A DNA stretch of 64,000 nt from Bacillus sp. SJS (GCF_000732485.2 NZ_JAQV02000026.1:1-64000); one strand, 5' to 3'; counted from the first letter of the stretch, positions 1 to 8,370 are shown. Program-made: numbers and translations. Notes: generated by a model from the letters alone, not told the origin.

Positions 1-120
1 GCAGGTTGCCCACGTGTTACTCACCCGTCCGCCGCTGACCTCCGAAGAGGTCCGCTCGACTTGCATGTATTAGGCACGCCGCCAGCGTTCGTCCTGAGCC
101 AGGATCAAACTCTCCAAAAA
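1..120 (-). rRNA. 16S ribosomal RNA, 5' end (partial)
   Basis: The reverse complement reads as the start of a bacterial 16S rRNA, with the universal GAGTTTGATCCTGGCTCAG segment, then the conserved AACGCTGGCGG and TAATACATGCAAGTCGAGCG blocks and the first variable helix. The gene runs off the left edge, so only about 120 nt of the 5' end are present. The sequence is Bacillus-like but is too short for a species call. The exact mature 5' end is uncertain by a few bases. Confidence 0.97.
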
Positions 121-177
121 GTAGTTTGACTAGCTCTTGTTTGTTGCTCTAGAATTAACGTTGGCACTTCAATTTGT

Positions 178-194
178 TTAGTTTTCAAAGATCA
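178..194 (-). promoter_or_regulatory. rRNA antitermination boxA-like element
   Basis: The leader upstream of the 16S gene contains TGATCTTTGAAAACTAAA on the minus strand. This resembles the boxA-type element found in Bacillus rRNA leaders and intergenic regions, which recruits the NusB/S10 antitermination complex. It lies between the rRNA promoter and the mature 16S 5' end, as expected. Confidence 0.6.
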
Positions 195-226
195 TTTTTT
201 GCAACCGCTTCGTTAGCGGCTTTAAT

Positions 227-255
227 AATATATCACGCCGTTAGACAAGAGTCAA
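227..255 (-). promoter_or_regulatory. rRNA operon promoter
   Basis: On the minus strand TTGACT (250-255) and TATATT (227-232) are separated by 17 bp. They point at the 16S gene about 100 bp downstream. This is a good sigma-A match at the usual distance for a Bacillus rrn P2-type promoter. Confidence 0.7.
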
Positions 256-350
256 CATCTTTTTCAACAATGTTTCAAAAGGAAATATCTTCTGTTTTCA
301 GCGACAAATATCAATATATCACTATATCTCTAAAAGGACAATCATTTTTT

Positions 351-668
351 TCAAATTTCTCTATGAAAATGATGCTGGAATTTTTGCAGCGATATTTTAT
401 TCCCTGTTTCGATTTCAACTCCTTCTATAGATAAGGCTTTTTTCTGCTCTTCAAGAACATCCTGATCCTTGATGGAGAGTTCTCCTTTAGAACTGATTAC
501 TCTGTGCCAAGGCAAACTGTATTTACTGCTCATCGTATGAAGAACTCTTACAACCTGTCTCGCTCCTCTAGGACTTCCCGCTGCAAATGCAACTTGTCCA
601 TACGTCATAACCCGGCCCTCCGGTATATTTTTGATGATTTGAATAGCTTTTTCGGTAAATGGTTTCAT
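351..668 (-). CDS. Alkyltransferase-like (ATL) DNA-binding protein, MGMT family
   Basis: A 105-residue protein with the winged-helix DNA-binding fold of O6-methylguanine-DNA methyltransferases (RVMTYGQVA near residues 19-27, GSPRGARQVVR near 31-41). The alkyl-acceptor motif PCHRV reads PWHRVI, with Trp54 in place of the catalytic cysteine. This is the hallmark of ATL proteins, which bind O6-alkylguanine and hand the lesion to nucleotide excision repair rather than removing the alkyl group themselves. The start at 668 is chosen because AGAAGGAGG lies just upstream; the frame stays open to 737 but has no ribosome site there. It lies alone between the rRNA promoter and the thiT riboswitch region. 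Confidence 0.85.
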   Translation of the reverse strand: MKPFTEKAIQIIKNIPEGRVMTYGQVAFAAGSPRGARQVVRVLHTMSSKYSLPWHRVISSKGELSIKDQDVLEEQKKALSIEGVEIETGNKISLQKFQHHFHREI

Positions 669-759
669 TCTCTTCCTCCTTCTGGTTTGATAAGGTAAAT
701 TAATAGTACCAAAAATGCGGCACGTAAGTATCATCATTCTACTAAATGTAAAATAGTTA

Positions 760-788
760 TTGTCGAAATTTGTGTGATAGTGTATAGT
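760..788 (+). promoter_or_regulatory. Promoter of the thiT riboswitch leader
   Basis: TTGTCG (760-765) and TATAGT (783-788) are spaced by 17 bp. Transcription would start about 20-25 nt before the TPP aptamer at 817, which suits a riboswitch leader. Confidence 0.6.
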
Positions 789-816
789 GAAAATAATTAA
801 ATAATTCGGTATACGA

Positions 817-898
817 CCACTAGGGGAGCCTTCGGCTGAGAATGAACAATCTGTTCTAGACCCTTTGAACCTGTTAGTTAATGCTTGCGTAGGGATGT
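817..898 (+). promoter_or_regulatory. TPP riboswitch (THI element)
   Basis: The conserved THI-box blocks appear in order: ACTAGGGG (819-826), GGCTGAGA near 834-841, ACCCTTTGAACCTG (860-873), and TTAATGCTTGCGTAGGGATG near 878-897. These form the thiamin pyrophosphate aptamer. It is followed by a terminator hairpin and then thiT, so thiamin pyrophosphate would be expected to cause premature termination. Confidence 0.96.
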
Positions 899-925
899 GG
901 CTTGATCGTTTAACTTCGTGATTAA

Positions 926-967
926 AGCAGTGCGTGGAAGCAAGAGCATTCCCCGCATTGCTTTTTT
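926..967 (+). terminator. Riboswitch-controlled terminator
   Basis: The arm AGCAGTGCGTGGA pairs with TCCCCGCATTGCT, with one mismatch and one wobble, and is followed by a run of six T. It sits between the TPP aptamer and the thiT ribosome site, so it is the likely expression platform. Confidence 0.85.
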
Positions 968-1006
968 ATTTTCTCCTTTTGGTCGATGCCCGTAAAAGGA
1001 GCCCAT

Positions 1007-1585
1007 ATGAAAAATCAAAAACTTCTATTCTTATCCGAAACAGCTATTTTAACTGCTCTGGCACTGTTGCTGGACATGCTCTCAAGTTTCTTCATTAAGA
1101 TGCCTCAAGGCGGGTCACTTTCACTTGGAATGATTCCAATATTTATTATGTCCTTCAGGTGGGGTCTCAAAGGCGGATTGCTCACAGGCCTTCTGACCGG
1201 AATTCTGCAGCCGATTTTGGCACCTGCATTTATCGTACATCCCGCCCAAGCTATTTTGGACTATCCGCTGCCTTTTATGCTTGCCGGGATGAGCGGCTTG
1301 TTTGCAGGATGGGTACATTCTGCATTGAAGCAAAATAAATGGAGAACTCTGACCGCAGTTATGGCGGCTACCCTGCTTGGTTCCATTCTTCGGCTTGCTT
1401 CGCATGTTTTATCAGGAATTGTCTTTTTCGGCTCATATGCACCAAAGGGCACTCCCGTTTTCACCTACTCACTTGTATACAACTCAACCTGGATGATCCC
1501 TACCTGGATTGTCGCTGCACTTGCAATATGGTTAGTCATTATGAATTCACCCGGGCTAATCAAAAGCAATGCAAAAAAACCGTAA
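1007..1585 (+). CDS. thiT: Thiamine ECF transporter substrate-binding protein ThiT
   Basis: A 192-residue integral membrane protein with about six hydrophobic helices, matching the ThiT/YuaJ family. ThiT is the S component that binds thiamine and works with the shared energising module EcfA/A'/T, which is not in this window. The C-terminal NSTWMIPTWIV segment matches the family's Trp-rich thiamine-binding helix. The start at 1007 is set by AAAAGGAG six bases upstream; an in-frame ATG at 986 lies before that site and is unlikely to be used. The TPP riboswitch directly upstream independently supports the function. The gene ends in a shared bidirectional terminator. Confidence 0.94.
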   Translation: MKNQKLLFLSETAILTALALLLDMLSSFFIKMPQGGSLSLGMIPIFIMSFRWGLKGGLLTGLLTGILQPILAPAFIVHPAQAILDYPLPFMLAGMSGLFAGWVHSALKQNKWRTLTAVMAATLLGSILRLASHVLSGIVFFGSYAPKGTPVFTYSLVYNSTWMIPTWIVAALAIWLVIMNSPGLIKSNAKKP

Positions 1586-1606
1586 GCCAATATTGGCTTA
1601 CGGTTT
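1577..1606. terminator. Bidirectional terminator between thiT and the sortase gene
   Basis: A perfect hairpin, AAACCGTAAGCCAA / TTGGCTTACGGTTT, has an A run on its left and a T run on its right, so it can end thiT (+) and the sortase gene (-). It overlaps the last codons of both genes. Confidence 0.85.
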
Positions 1607-2236
1607 TTCTGTTTTAATAAGATTTGCAATTAAAACGTAGCGTTCTGGTGCCGAACCAATAAAATCAAACGGATAGCATGTAGAAACAGTTAATGTAGCC
1701 CTTGGTTTAGGGACAATCACTGTACGGTCATTTTCGTCTACAATGCGTACCTTGCGAATTTTATAAGTAAATGTGCCGGCCGATGTTTTTACTATAAGGA
1801 GATCATTCTCCCCTACTTTTCCAAGCTGCCTGAAGACGGTATCCCGGTGTCCAGATAAAACAGAGTTATCCTTCTCACCCGGAAGAACAGATTGAGCAAA
1901 ATGCCCAACTCCTTTTTCGAGCTCGTCTTCATCTGTACCATGGTAAATGGGCAGAACAGCCTCTAATTTCGGGATGATTAACTCACCCATCTTCTCACCC
2001 TTTACTGGTCTTGTTTCATATAAAGGAGAAGGTTTAGCGCCTTCTGTCTCACTTGCTTTAGCCGGCGCCGTTTTAATCACATGGTAATCCGCTTTCTGCT
2101 TTTCATAGAAAAAGTAAGCTTTTGCTAATTTAAACGCATTCGTACTAGTTAAGTAAACTCCGGCAGCAAAGAGGATCGCGGCACTAAAAAGAAGAAGCGT
2201 ACGCTTCTTCTTTACTGTTGAAAGGAAATGTTTCAT
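1598..2236 (-). CDS. Class D sortase
   Basis: A 212-residue transpeptidase with an N-terminal membrane anchor (about residues 13-30) and a C-terminal sortase fold. The catalytic triad is visible: His130 in LSGHRDT, Cys187 in TLTVSTCYPF, and Arg199 in APERYV. The TLTVSTC form and overall size fit class D sortases of bacilli (YhcS-like). Sortases cleave an LPXTA/G-type signal and attach the protein to cell wall peptidoglycan. The start codon overlaps the stop of the upstream gene (TGATG), so the two are translationally coupled. That neighbour carries a C-terminal MPKTA signal and is almost certainly the dedicated substrate. Confidence 0.93.
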   Translation of the reverse strand: MKHFLSTVKKKRTLLLFSAAILFAAGVYLTSTNAFKLAKAYFFYEKQKADYHVIKTAPAKASETEGAKPSPLYETRPVKGEKMGELIIPKLEAVLPIYHGTDEDELEKGVGHFAQSVLPGEKDNSVLSGHRDTVFRQLGKVGENDLLIVKTSAGTFTYKIRKVRIVDENDRTVIVPKPRATLTVSTCYPFDFIGSAPERYVLIANLIKTEKP

Positions 2237-3408
2237 CAGATGGATGTACGCAGCTTTCTTCTAATTAAAACGGAAACCGCTATTAAAGAAGCTCCGGCAA
2301 TCATCCAGTTTGCATGAAATCCTGCTGTCTTAGGCATTTTAGCTCCTTTAACTGTTGCTCCCGGTTTTTCCGTCTGTTTCTTAATGGATGAAACTGCTTC
2401 AGACGTTTTTACTAAGTCCTTACCTGTTTCTTTAATTAATTCTGATCCAATCATTTCAGAAGTTAAGGTCATATCTAAAATCAGTTTGTTATCCAAATCA
2501 TAAAGCTCGACGAAAAGGTCTGCCCCATCCACATCATTCAGACTCATCATTGTCTGCAAAGAAAGCTCTTTTTTGATTCCATCCTTAACAAGGTAGTATT
2601 TCGCCTGCAAATTCAGCAAATCCATCATTTCACCGTAGATGGAAATCATCTCTTGAATGTCTTTCTCAGAAAGCTCATCTACACTTTCAAAATCACCGAT
2701 TGCCATCATTCTGTCACCAAGCTGCATCAGCTGTGCGTCAATATAAGGATTGTTTTGATATACTTTTTCGAAGTGTGCAGCCAAACGCTCAAACTCTTCT
2801 TCCGTTAAACCAAGCTGATCAAAAATTTCTTCAAACTCAGATTCCATATCCGGAAGTTCCATGAAATTATAGATTTCTTCATCAAGCTCTTCGATCGAAT
2901 CATAATCTTCTAAAACCAGGCCGTGGTCCTTCATAAACTGGTCAAACTCTTCACGGGAGGTAAAGTCGTAGCTTTCCCAAAGCTCCTGAAGCGTCGCATC
3001 ATTAATTTCAGTCGGATAGTCTCCCGCAATTTGAATTGTTTCAAGCAGATAATTTTCAAAATAGAAAACATCCTGTACTTTTTCCCCATCGAATAAATCC
3101 CCGTTTTCAACAAGGAGGTCTGTTAATTGATCTTCTGTTAATTCATATTTTGCAAGAATTTCTTTAAGAACATCATCTGTCACCCTTCTTCCCAGATGAC
3201 TTCTTAAATCTTCTACATCTTCAAATTCATCAAACATTCTGTAATCAAAATTTTCTAAATATGTCTCTAACTGGCCATGTGTCAAGTTAATTTCTTTTAA
3301 ATAGGCTTTGTAGCTGCTGCTGTTTACGTCAATCTTGCCTGCAGCCAGTGCTGTGTGTGCAACGAGCAGCTGAAGCAGTACAAGACATGCCGCGAAATAT
3401 TTTTTCAC
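2236..3408 (-). CDS. Processed acidic surface protein with MPKTA sorting signal
   Basis: A 390-residue secreted protein, extremely rich in Asp and Glu. It has a signal peptide (about residues 1-22, ending ALAA). Acidic helical segments recur around LTEDQLTDLL (90-99), LTEEEFERL (201-209) and similar motifs. The C terminus carries MPKTA (358-362), a hydrophobic helix and RRKLR, which is the architecture of a sortase substrate and close to the LPXTA signal used by class D sortases. It fits the family named 'processed acidic surface protein', found next to such sortases. The body's function is unknown. It is the first gene of a two-gene operon. Confidence 0.88.
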   Translation of the reverse strand: MKKYFAACLVLLQLLVAHTALAAGKIDVNSSSYKAYLKEINLTHGQLETYLENFDYRMFDEFEDVEDLRSHLGRRVTDDVLKEILAKYELTEDQLTDLLVENGDLFDGEKVQDVFYFENYLLETIQIAGDYPTEINDATLQELWESYDFTSREEFDQFMKDHGLVLEDYDSIEELDEEIYNFMELPDMESEFEEIFDQLGLTEEEFERLAAHFEKVYQNNPYIDAQLMQLGDRMMAIGDFESVDELSEKDIQEMISIYGEMMDLLNLQAKYYLVKDGIKKELSLQTMMSLNDVDGADLFVELYDLDNKLILDMTLTSEMIGSELIKETGKDLVKTSEAVSSIKKQTEKPGATVKGAKMPKTAGFHANWMIAGASLIAVSVLIRRKLRTSI

Positions 3409-3568
3409 CGCAGTGTCCCCCTGTAATATTTGTAATCTAGAAAATTATATACTGAAATTTTTGTAATGTATAGCACAATATTTTTATTGTCTATCTAGTA
3501 AATGGTTCTATTTTCGCTTGCTGGTGAATGTACTAGAGTAATAGGAAGGAGATGCGGGAGGCTAGACA

Positions 3569-3760
3569 ATGAATTCAACCTTTTCTTTTATGTTAGGCTG
3601 CATGCTGTTATCAATTATTCATTTTTTAATCAGTTATAGGGAAGCAATTCGGGTAAGCAATGAGGAAGGTCTTGTATTTGGCTGGGGATTAGTATTTAAT
3701 GTGCCTCTTGCCTTCATGTTTGCCATACTGGCTAATTTGTTCTACCAGCAGCTAAATTAG
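3569..3760 (+). CDS. Small membrane protein, unknown function
   Basis: A 63-residue protein with two predicted transmembrane helices (about residues 5-22 and 40-60) joined by a short charged loop containing SYREAIRVSNEEG. I do not recognise the family. GGGAGG is well placed eight bases before the ATG, and a strong terminator overlaps the stop, so it looks like a genuine single-gene transcript. Confidence 0.7.
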   Translation: MNSTFSFMLGCMLLSIIHFLISYREAIRVSNEEGLVFGWGLVFNVPLAFMFAILANLFYQQLN

Positions 3761-3788
3761 AAGGGCCTACCAGATTGGAGGCCCTTCT
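3759..3788. terminator. Terminator after the 63-aa membrane protein
   Basis: AGAAGGGCCT pairs perfectly with AGGCCCTTCT across a 10-nt loop, with a T-rich tail. It probably also serves the GNAT gene converging from the right. Confidence 0.8.
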
Positions 3789-3798
3789 TATCTTTCTG

Positions 3799-4332
3799 TT
3801 ATACTCGATTGCCTTGCAGCAGCATCGATTTAAGCCGTTCAATATCCTTCCATCCAAAAGCATATTCAATATGCTCCCGATTTCCAATTGACAATGTTTC
3901 TTCCCCTATTAATTCAGGAAAATAGGATTCATAAAATCCCCGGGAAGGATTTTCACTGATTACCCAAACCATGACAGATTGGAATCCTTTTTCAATGAGA
4001 TCATCTATCGAATTTAACAGCAGCGCACTCCCAATCCCTTTTCGCTGCACCTCATCCAGAAGGTAGATGGCATATATTTCACCATCAAACCCATGCTTTT
4101 CAGTACGTTCCTTTCCATAGCTTGAAAACCCGACGATTCTCCCCTCTTCATCTTCGGCTAAAAACAGATGATCGAGATCGGCTTGCTCCCACTGGCTCAT
4201 CTTCTCTGCATATGTAAGCGAGTTTAAATAGGCAGAATCAACGATATCCCGGTAAGTAGTCCGCCAGCTATCCACATGAACTTCCGCAATCCCTTTTATA
4301 TCTTCTTTTTTTGCTTTCCGGATTTTATACAT
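3799..4332 (-). CDS. GNAT family N-acetyltransferase
   Basis: A 177-residue GNAT-fold protein. It begins YKIRKAKKEDIKGIAEVHVDSWR, the usual first strand and helix of the family. The acetyl-CoA pyrophosphate loop is visible as VQRKGIGSALL (about residues 94-104), followed by the family's N-x-x-S/Y segment in ISENPSRGFYES. Substrate cannot be inferred. The GGGGGA ribosome site lies ahead of the ATG. It converges on the small membrane protein gene and shares the terminator there. Confidence 0.88.
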   Translation of the reverse strand: MYKIRKAKKEDIKGIAEVHVDSWRTTYRDIVDSAYLNSLTYAEKMSQWEQADLDHLFLAEDEEGRIVGFSSYGKERTEKHGFDGEIYAIYLLDEVQRKGIGSALLLNSIDDLIEKGFQSVMVWVISENPSRGFYESYFPELIGEETLSIGNREHIEYAFGWKDIERLKSMLLQGNRV

Positions 4333-4432
4333 AATAGTCCCCCTACGCCATTCTAAAGTTCACTATTCTCCTATACCCAATTTCTTTCCTTAATCATCCA
4401 TATTTCTTTTAGAATGGTAAGCAGAATCTTTT

Positions 4433-5305
4433 TCACTTCATATCCCCAGCCATAAAAATTAGTATTCCTGCAAATATTACGGCACTGCCGATTGCCTGAG
4501 TCAACATGATTTGTTCATTCAGCACATAATAGGCAAGGATGATCGCACCGGCAGGTTCAAATAAAATGGCGACGGAAATTGTGTTCGTACTAATCCATTT
4601 CAAAGCCCAGTTAAATAAAGAATGGCCAAGCAGATTAGGAAAAATGGCCAATAGCAAAAGCCACATCAGATTTTCGCCGCTTCCTGGGTCTAAACTATAC
4701 GAAAATACTAAGCAATAAAGCAGCAAAGTCGCCGCGCTAATCCCGTAAACAAGAGTTGTATGTAAAATCAGCGAATGCCGCTTTCTTACTTCCTGTCCAA
4801 ATAGAAGATAGGCAGTAACCATAAAACAGGCGGTTAACGCCAGCAAATCTCCTGCCAGTGCCCATCCGCTGATTTGCAGGTCCCCCCAGCTGATGATTAA
4901 GCTCCCGATTATGGCAATCGCCGCACTCCACACGGCTTGACGCGTTACCCGCTCACCAAAAAGCAGGTAAGTTCCAGCAAATGCGAATAGCGGCTGAAGC
5001 GTAACGAGAACCACTGAACTTGCAACGGAGGTTAATTCGAGGGACTCAAACCATAAAATAAAATGAAAGGCCAGGAATATTCCTGCCATTGAAATGTAGA
5101 GCCAGTCTTTATTAGTCATTTCCTTGATGCCCGATCCCCTTGCTAACAGGAAAAAAGGCATCATTAGAAGGACTGAAAAGAACATTCTGTAAAAAGCCGT
5201 TACCGGCGGCGGAGTGGTGGTCAGCTTGACCATTACGGCAGAGGCCGAGACAGAGAGCACCCCAATAAATAGAGCGATATATGCATATGTTTTTTGTTTG
5301 TTCAC
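4433..5305 (-). CDS. EamA/DMT family transporter
   Basis: A 290-residue protein with ten hydrophobic helices arranged as two EamA repeats, the fold of drug/metabolite exporters of the RhaT/YdcZ type. The second repeat includes the typical LFEPAGAIILAYYVLNEQI segment. The start is GTG, preceded by GAGGAGATTAAT; no ATG in frame is as well placed. Substrate unknown. It is divergent from the acyl-CoA synthetase gene, with about 120 bp between them. Confidence 0.9.
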   Translation of the reverse strand: MNKQKTYAYIALFIGVLSVSASAVMVKLTTTPPPVTAFYRMFFSVLLMMPFFLLARGSGIKEMTNKDWLYISMAGIFLAFHFILWFESLELTSVASSVVLVTLQPLFAFAGTYLLFGERVTRQAVWSAAIAIIGSLIISWGDLQISGWALAGDLLALTACFMVTAYLLFGQEVRKRHSLILHTTLVYGISAATLLLYCLVFSYSLDPGSGENLMWLLLLAIFPNLLGHSLFNWALKWISTNTISVAILFEPAGAIILAYYVLNEQIMLTQAIGSAVIFAGILIFMAGDMK

Positions 5306-5427
5306 ATTAATCTCCTCACCCTACTAAACATCTGCAAAAAGGCGAGATTTGTAGAAGGATAGTTTTTAAAATATTCTGTTAATATTGTATAATGAAAGCG
5401 TTAACTCTAGCGATATGAGGAGGTCCT

Positions 5428-7047
5428 ATGAATTCTTTAAAGCAAGTGACAATCGGGAAAATGTTTCAGGAAACGGTTCAGGAGTTTGGAAGCCGTGAAG
5501 CTATTGTCTATTCTAAAGAAGAAATCCGTTATACCTATCAAGAATTCTACGAGGAAACGGCAAAAATTGCAAAGGCTCTTATGGGAATCGGTATTAAAAA
5601 AGGAGACCATATCGCTGTTTGGGCAACCAACGTCCCTGAGTGGCTGCTTCTCCAATTTGCTACAGCAAGGATGGGCGCGGTTCTTGTAACGGTTAATACG
5701 AGCTACCAGGTTCACGAACTTGAATATTTATTACAGCAATCCGATTCAGCTGCTTTATTTTTAATAGACGGCTATAAAGGGACTTCCTATACAGAAATGA
5801 TTCAGTCAATCACAAGCCGAGCCAGCCATCCGCTAACGAAGCTGAAACACCAAATCTACATAGGCAGTGATTCATGTCCTGAAGGAATGACTGGCTGGAA
5901 TAAATTTTTAATGCATGCAGCTGCAGTTTCAGATGCAGAACTGGAACAAAGAGAAAGCGAGCTTGATCAGCATGATGCCATTAATATGCAATACACTTCG
6001 GGAACGACAGGGTTTCCAAAAGGCGTTATGCTTACCCATCATAACATTGTCAATAACGGTTATTTAATCGCAAGCTCGATGAAGCTGACACATAAGGACA
6101 GGCTTTGCATTCCCGTACCGTTCTTCCATTGTTTCGGCTGCGTATTGAGTACAATGGCTGCTGTTACAGTTGGGGCCTGCATGGTCCCGACAATAGAATT
6201 CAGCCCTGATCTCGTGCTCGAAACAGTGGAAAGGGAACAATGCACCGGCTTGCAGGGAGTTCCGACGATGTTTATTGCCGAACTTTCACTGGATTCTTTC
6301 CCATCTTATGATCTCTCCTCTCTCCGGACAGGTATTATGGCAGGCTCTCCTTGTCCGATCGAAGTGATGAAAAAAGTAATGGATCAGATGGGGATGAACG
6401 AAATTACGATTTGCTACGGTCAAACGGAGGCATCTCCTGTCATTACCCAAACAACTGTAGATGACTCTATTGAAAGAAAAGTAGAGACAGTCGGGAAACC
6501 TCATCCGCATGTTGAAGTTAAAATTATCAATCCTGCAACAGGAAATGAAATGCCTTCAAATGAACAGGGTGAACTGTGTACGAGAGGCTATCACGTTATG
6601 AAGGGTTATTATAAAATGCCCGAAGCGACAAGTGAAGCAATCGATGCTGACGGGTGGCTGCATACAGGTGATCTCGCTTCAATGGACGAAGAAGGCTACG
6701 TTAAAATTACCGGCCGCCTCAAGGATATGATTATCAGAGGCGGCGAGAATATTTATCCCAGGGAAATTGAAGAGTTTTTATACCGGCACCCTGATATTGT
6801 AGATGTACAGGTTATTGGAGTGCCCGATGAAAAATACGGAGAGCGAACGGCTGCCTGCATCCGAGTCAGAGAGGGAGCCGACCTGACGATGCAGCATATT
6901 AAAGAATACTGTGAAGGGCAAATCGCTTTTTATAAAATTCCGGAATACTGCTTTTTCATGGATGAGTATCCAATGACAGCATCTGGGAAAATACAGAAAT
7001 TCAAGCTGCGGGAACAGGCACTGGACTGGATTAAAGAGAGAGTTTAA
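5428..7047 (+). CDS. yngI: Acyl-CoA synthetase (AMP-binding), YngI-like
   Basis: A 539-residue ANL-superfamily adenylating enzyme that activates a carboxylic acid as acyl-AMP and transfers it to CoA. The P-loop motif YTSGTTGFPKG is at residues 189-199. It is followed by CIPVPFFHCFGC, the A5 region CYGQTEASPV, the TGDLA and GRLKDMIIRGGENIYP hinge motifs, and the C-terminal PMTASGKIQK with its catalytic lysine. Length and sequence resemble B. subtilis YngI throughout. GAGGAGG precedes the ATG. Whether its substrate is a fatty or acetoacetate-type acid cannot be settled here. Confidence 0.92.
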   Translation: MNSLKQVTIGKMFQETVQEFGSREAIVYSKEEIRYTYQEFYEETAKIAKALMGIGIKKGDHIAVWATNVPEWLLLQFATARMGAVLVTVNTSYQVHELEYLLQQSDSAALFLIDGYKGTSYTEMIQSITSRASHPLTKLKHQIYIGSDSCPEGMTGWNKFLMHAAAVSDAELEQRESELDQHDAINMQYTSGTTGFPKGVMLTHHNIVNNGYLIASSMKLTHKDRLCIPVPFFHCFGCVLSTMAAVTVGACMVPTIEFSPDLVLETVEREQCTGLQGVPTMFIAELSLDSFPSYDLSSLRTGIMAGSPCPIEVMKKVMDQMGMNEITICYGQTEASPVITQTTVDDSIERKVETVGKPHPHVEVKIINPATGNEMPSNEQGELCTRGYHVMKGYYKMPEATSEAIDADGWLHTGDLASMDEEGYVKITGRLKDMIIRGGENIYPREIEEFLYRHPDIVDVQVIGVPDEKYGERTAACIRVREGADLTMQHIKEYCEGQIAFYKIPEYCFFMDEYPMTASGKIQKFKLREQALDWIKERV

Positions 7048-7114
7048 GTGGAGTGTATGAAGGGACTTCCATCAATGGTTTTGATATGATGAACGTGAAG
7101 AGGAGGAATCGGCT

Positions 7115-7609
7115 ATGTATGAACACATGAAAAAAGTGCGAGAAGAATTGCTTAACACACTCAATGAACTATCAAATGAGGAGTTTAATGAAAAGCCTTC
7201 AACTGATGAATGGAGCGTTGGGCAGGTTGTAGACCACCTTCAAAAAATGGAGAAAGTCGTACTGGAAAGCCTTAAAAAATCCATCCATCATGCAGAGGAT
7301 AAAACGGTTGAAGAAAAACAGCTTGAAATTGTGACCGACCGGTCCCGCAAGGTTCCCGCCCCTGACTATGTGGTGCCGAGTCCTGTACCGATTGACCGGA
7401 TTAAGGTAATAACTGCACTCGAAGAAGCCAGACGAGATCTTATAAATTTCACTGAGCTGCTTGCAAAAGATTTCGATCTTACTTCAAGAGCTCTAAAACA
7501 CCCTGTCTTAGGAGAACTATCCATTAAACAATGGGTTGAATTTGTGGGGTACCATGAGGAGCGCCATCTTCTCCAGATTAAAGAAGCAAAAGAAAAAATT
7601 GGTGCTTAA
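7115..7609 (+). CDS. DinB-fold metal-dependent protein
   Basis: A 164-residue four-helix-bundle protein of the DinB/YfiT family. The three metal-ligand histidines are His41 (VVDHLQKM) and His147 and His151 (YHEERH). Such proteins bind divalent metal and many act as bacillithiol- or other thiol-transferases, but the individual activity is usually unknown. GAGGAGGAATCGGCT precedes the ATG. It lies 67 bp after the acyl-CoA synthetase in the same direction and might be co-transcribed. Confidence 0.85.
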   Translation: MYEHMKKVREELLNTLNELSNEEFNEKPSTDEWSVGQVVDHLQKMEKVVLESLKKSIHHAEDKTVEEKQLEIVTDRSRKVPAPDYVVPSPVPIDRIKVITALEEARRDLINFTELLAKDFDLTSRALKHPVLGELSIKQWVEFVGYHEERHLLQIKEAKEKIGA

Positions 7610-7649
7610 CCAGCGTTCGGCAGCCGGCCTTCCTCAGCCCGGCTGCTTA

Positions 7650-7991
7650 TTATTTTTGGATAAGTTTCACGTCGCCTGTTACACGGTCGACTGAATACGT
7701 AACATCTTCATTTCCTGACGCAGTCGTGCCGTCTTCAAACCAGGAGGCACTGCAAATGTATTCATTCTTTGTTTCAACGAGGAATTTAGCTCCAGCTTCC
7801 CCTTTTCCGCTCCGTTCGAGAAAATCTACAACTAGAAGAAGCGCTTCATCCTTCGTCACTTCCTGATCAGCCAGTACTTCATGCTGGATAGGTGATTTGA
7901 ACCCGGCCGCATTAATTAATTCATCACCGAAAAATTCGTAAATCAAAAACAGAGCCAGCCCTAATCCGAGCACTGCCTGCGCCACTTTCAT
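7650..7991 (-). CDS. Secreted or membrane-anchored protein, unknown function
   Basis: A 113-residue protein with one N-terminal hydrophobic segment (about residues 5-20). A small soluble domain follows, ending EDVTYSVDRVTGDVKLIQK, which resembles the PepSY-like or YpeB-type inhibitory folds of secreted Bacillus proteins (weak inference). It contains one cysteine, in YICSASWF. GGGAGG is well placed before the ATG. I do not assign a function. Confidence 0.7.
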   Translation of the reverse strand: MKVAQAVLGLGLALFLIYEFFGDELINAAGFKSPIQHEVLADQEVTKDEALLLVVDFLERSGKGEAGAKFLVETKNEYICSASWFEDGTTASGNEDVTYSVDRVTGDVKLIQK

Positions 7992-8142
7992 GCTGATTGC
8001 CTCCCGCCTTTCTATCTAATAGTATTATCGGTTCAATTCGCTTCTGGATAAAGTGACTTTATGTAAATTGATTGTAAATATTAGGCCTTTTTACACTTTT
8101 TATCTATTTACAAAATTATTTTTAAATAATCATAAAACAATA

Positions 8143-8170
8143 TTGACTTTTTTTGAAAAATCGTTATGAT
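8143..8170 (+). promoter_or_regulatory. Promoter of tRNA-Ala
   Basis: TTGACT (8143-8148) and TATGAT (8165-8170) are spaced by 16 bp in a very AT-rich stretch, about 32 bp before the tRNA. No other gene is nearby in this direction. Confidence 0.65.
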
Positions 8171-8202
8171 TTATATTATGCGCTAACGTATAAAAATATT
8201 AC

Positions 8203-8275
8203 GGGGGCTTAGCTCAGCTGGGAGAGCGTTTGGCTGGCAGCCAAAAGGTCAGCGGTTCGATCCCGCTAGTCTCCA
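8203..8275 (+). tRNA. tRNA-Ala, anticodon GGC
   Basis: A full cloverleaf folds by hand. The acceptor stem GGGGGCT pairs with AGTCTCC with two G-T wobbles. The D arm is GCTC...GAGC. The anticodon arm TTTGG-CTGGCAG-CCAAA has GGC at 8236-8238. The T arm is AGCGG-TTCGATC-CCGCT, and the discriminator base is A at 8275. The CCA end is not encoded (TCT follows), so it must be added enzymatically. It is a lone tRNA gene with its own promoter and terminator. Confidence 0.95.
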
Positions 8276-8278
8276 TCT

Positions 8279-8309
8279 AAAAACACCCTTGCGGATGCAA
8301 GGGTGTTTT
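8279..8309 (+). terminator. Terminator of tRNA-Ala
   Basis: AAAACACCCTTGC / GCAAGGGTGTTTT forms a perfect stem with a four-base loop and a T-rich tail, starting three bases after the tRNA. Confidence 0.88.
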
Positions 8310-8370
8310 CTTGTTTTCAGACATATTACGGCATTTCGCTCATCAAATGGTTAGAAACCACTTTTGCACC

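Noticed and set aside
174-434. Plus-strand frame of 86 codons opposite the ATL gene
   Set aside because: It overlaps the rRNA promoter and the ATL gene; no ribosome site and no protein-like sequence.
8203-8275. tRNA as an integration site for a mobile element
   Set aside because: No integrase, direct repeat of the tRNA end, or foreign-looking genes follow.
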